In this document: positions 10,725 to 11,260 of the stretch, in pieces
Layout of the letters: each line of letters starts with the position of its first letter
How positions within the stretch are numbered: the first letter of the stretch is position 1
From: JBGLNJ01 sp964353405
Lineage (GTDB): Bacteria > Chloroflexota > Anaerolineae > Fen-1058
Assembly: GCA_964353405.1 (NCBI GenBank)
Contig: CAYGWJ010000189.1
Location: 1-11,260, forward strand
Length of the DNA stretch: 11,260 bases
Direction of reading: 5' to 3'
The notes under the pieces: model-generated
What the model was told of the DNA's origin: nothing
Database searches by the model: none
The model's input: only the letters and a program-made list of their open reading frames with translations
Position numbers and translations under genes: made by a program

Positions 10725-11260
10725 TTACCGGTTTGGCATGGAAATCGTGCCGTCCCACGTGTTGACCACCTTGGCCTCGCGCGCCTCTTCTTCGGAGAAC
10801 CAATGCGCCGTGACGTTCTTCAACTCTGTAAAGAACCGCACCCCGTCGGTGCCCATGACGTGCAGGTCCCCGAAGAACGAGTTCTTATGACCGCAGAAGG
10901 GGAAACCTGACACCGGGACGGGGATGCCCACGTTAATGCCGACCATGCCCGCATGCGTCCGCCGGGCGAATTCGCGGGCGTAGTAACCGCTCTGCGTGAA
11001 GATCGAAGAACCGTTGGCGAATTCGCTGGCATTGGCTATCGCCAGTCCCTCCTCGAAGTCTTTCACCCGCTTGATGCACAGGACCGGGCCAAAAATCTCG
11101 TCGATGCCCACCCGCATCTCGGGCGTCACGTGGTCGAAGATGGTCGCCCCCACGAAGAACCCGCCCTCATAGCCAGGGCACTTCACGTTCCGGCCGTCGA
11201 GAACCAGGGCGGCGCCCTCTTGCACGCCTCGTTCGATCCAGTCAGTCACCCATTTCTTCT
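10725..11260 (-). CDS. mmsA: CoA-acylating methylmalonate-semialdehyde dehydrogenase, C-terminal part
   Basis: The last 178 residues of an aldehyde dehydrogenase superfamily member; the 5' part lies beyond the right edge. It reads KKWVTDWIERGVQEGA at the edge, then FFVGATIFDHVTPEMRVGIDE, IFGPVLCIKRVKDFEEGLAI, GMVGINVGIPVPVSGFPFCG and HKNSFFGDLHVMGTDGVRFF. The VGIPVPV and SFFGDLH blocks are diagnostic of the MmsA/IolA branch, which converts methylmalonate semialdehyde to propionyl-CoA (or malonate semialdehyde to acetyl-CoA) in valine, thymine or inositol catabolism. The catalytic Cys and the NAD-binding residues are outside the window. It is unrelated in function to the Mo-enzyme maturation genes beside it. 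Confidence 0.93.
   Translation of the reverse strand, partial: KKWVTDWIERGVQEGAALVLDGRNVKCPGYEGGFFVGATIFDHVTPEMRVGIDEIFGPVLCIKRVKDFEEGLAIANASEFANGSSIFTQSGYYAREFARRTHAGMVGINVGIPVPVSGFPFCGHKNSFFGDLHVMGTDGVRFFTELKNVTAHWFSEEEAREAKVVNTWDGTISMPNR

Overview
The window is high-GC bacterial DNA with dense gene packing, an Ala/Pro/Thr-rich lipoprotein linker and many short palindromic intergenic repeats. Together with the CO-dehydrogenase/molybdenum-hydroxylase accessory genes, this fits a Chloroflexota-type genome. That assignment is inference; there is no rRNA or other phylogenetic marker here.

Left part (1-2441, all minus strand). In transcription order: a GntR/UTRA regulator with an antitoxin-like C-terminal extension (1620-2441), a frameshifted Phd/YefM antitoxin (1114-1453), a BrnA-type ribbon-helix-helix antitoxin (537-827), and the first 76 codons of an MBL-fold lactonase-like hydrolase (1-228). 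No cognate toxin is visible. Each antitoxin is followed by one copy of a 242-bp direct repeat (278-519 and 884-1125). The repeat joins a terminator-like hairpin, the last ~36 codons of a GntR/UTRA gene and four palindromes. The same UTRA tail DNA occurs a third time inside the intact regulator.

Middle part. A MoxR/CoxD-like AAA+ ATPase gene (minus, about 2568-3551) diverges from a tight plus-strand operon (3778-9170). The operon encodes a PadR regulator, a FecB-like lipoprotein, a FecCD-like permease and an ABC ATPase. It continues with an N-terminally short EF2563/YqeB-type molybdenum-hydroxylase maturation protein, XdhC/CoxF, and a P-loop NTPase. Four-base stop/start overlaps or gaps of 1-17 nt hold it together. 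The simplest reading is a molybdate or tungstate importer (MolBCA-like) coupled to cofactor maturation for a molybdenum hydroxylase whose structural genes lie outside the window.

Right part. A CoxE-like VWA protein (9242-10642, minus) converges on the operon. Between the two ends lies the antisense remnant of a corrinoid (B12-binding) protein C-terminus (9116-9237). Beyond a strong 16-bp inverted repeat (10653-10694) lies the C-terminal part of a methylmalonate-semialdehyde dehydrogenase (10725-11260, minus, running off the edge).

The best leads are the antitoxin / UTRA-tail / hairpin repeat modules, the importer-to-maturation operon, two SD-supported CTG starts, and several rearrangement scars that leave gene 3' ends stranded.
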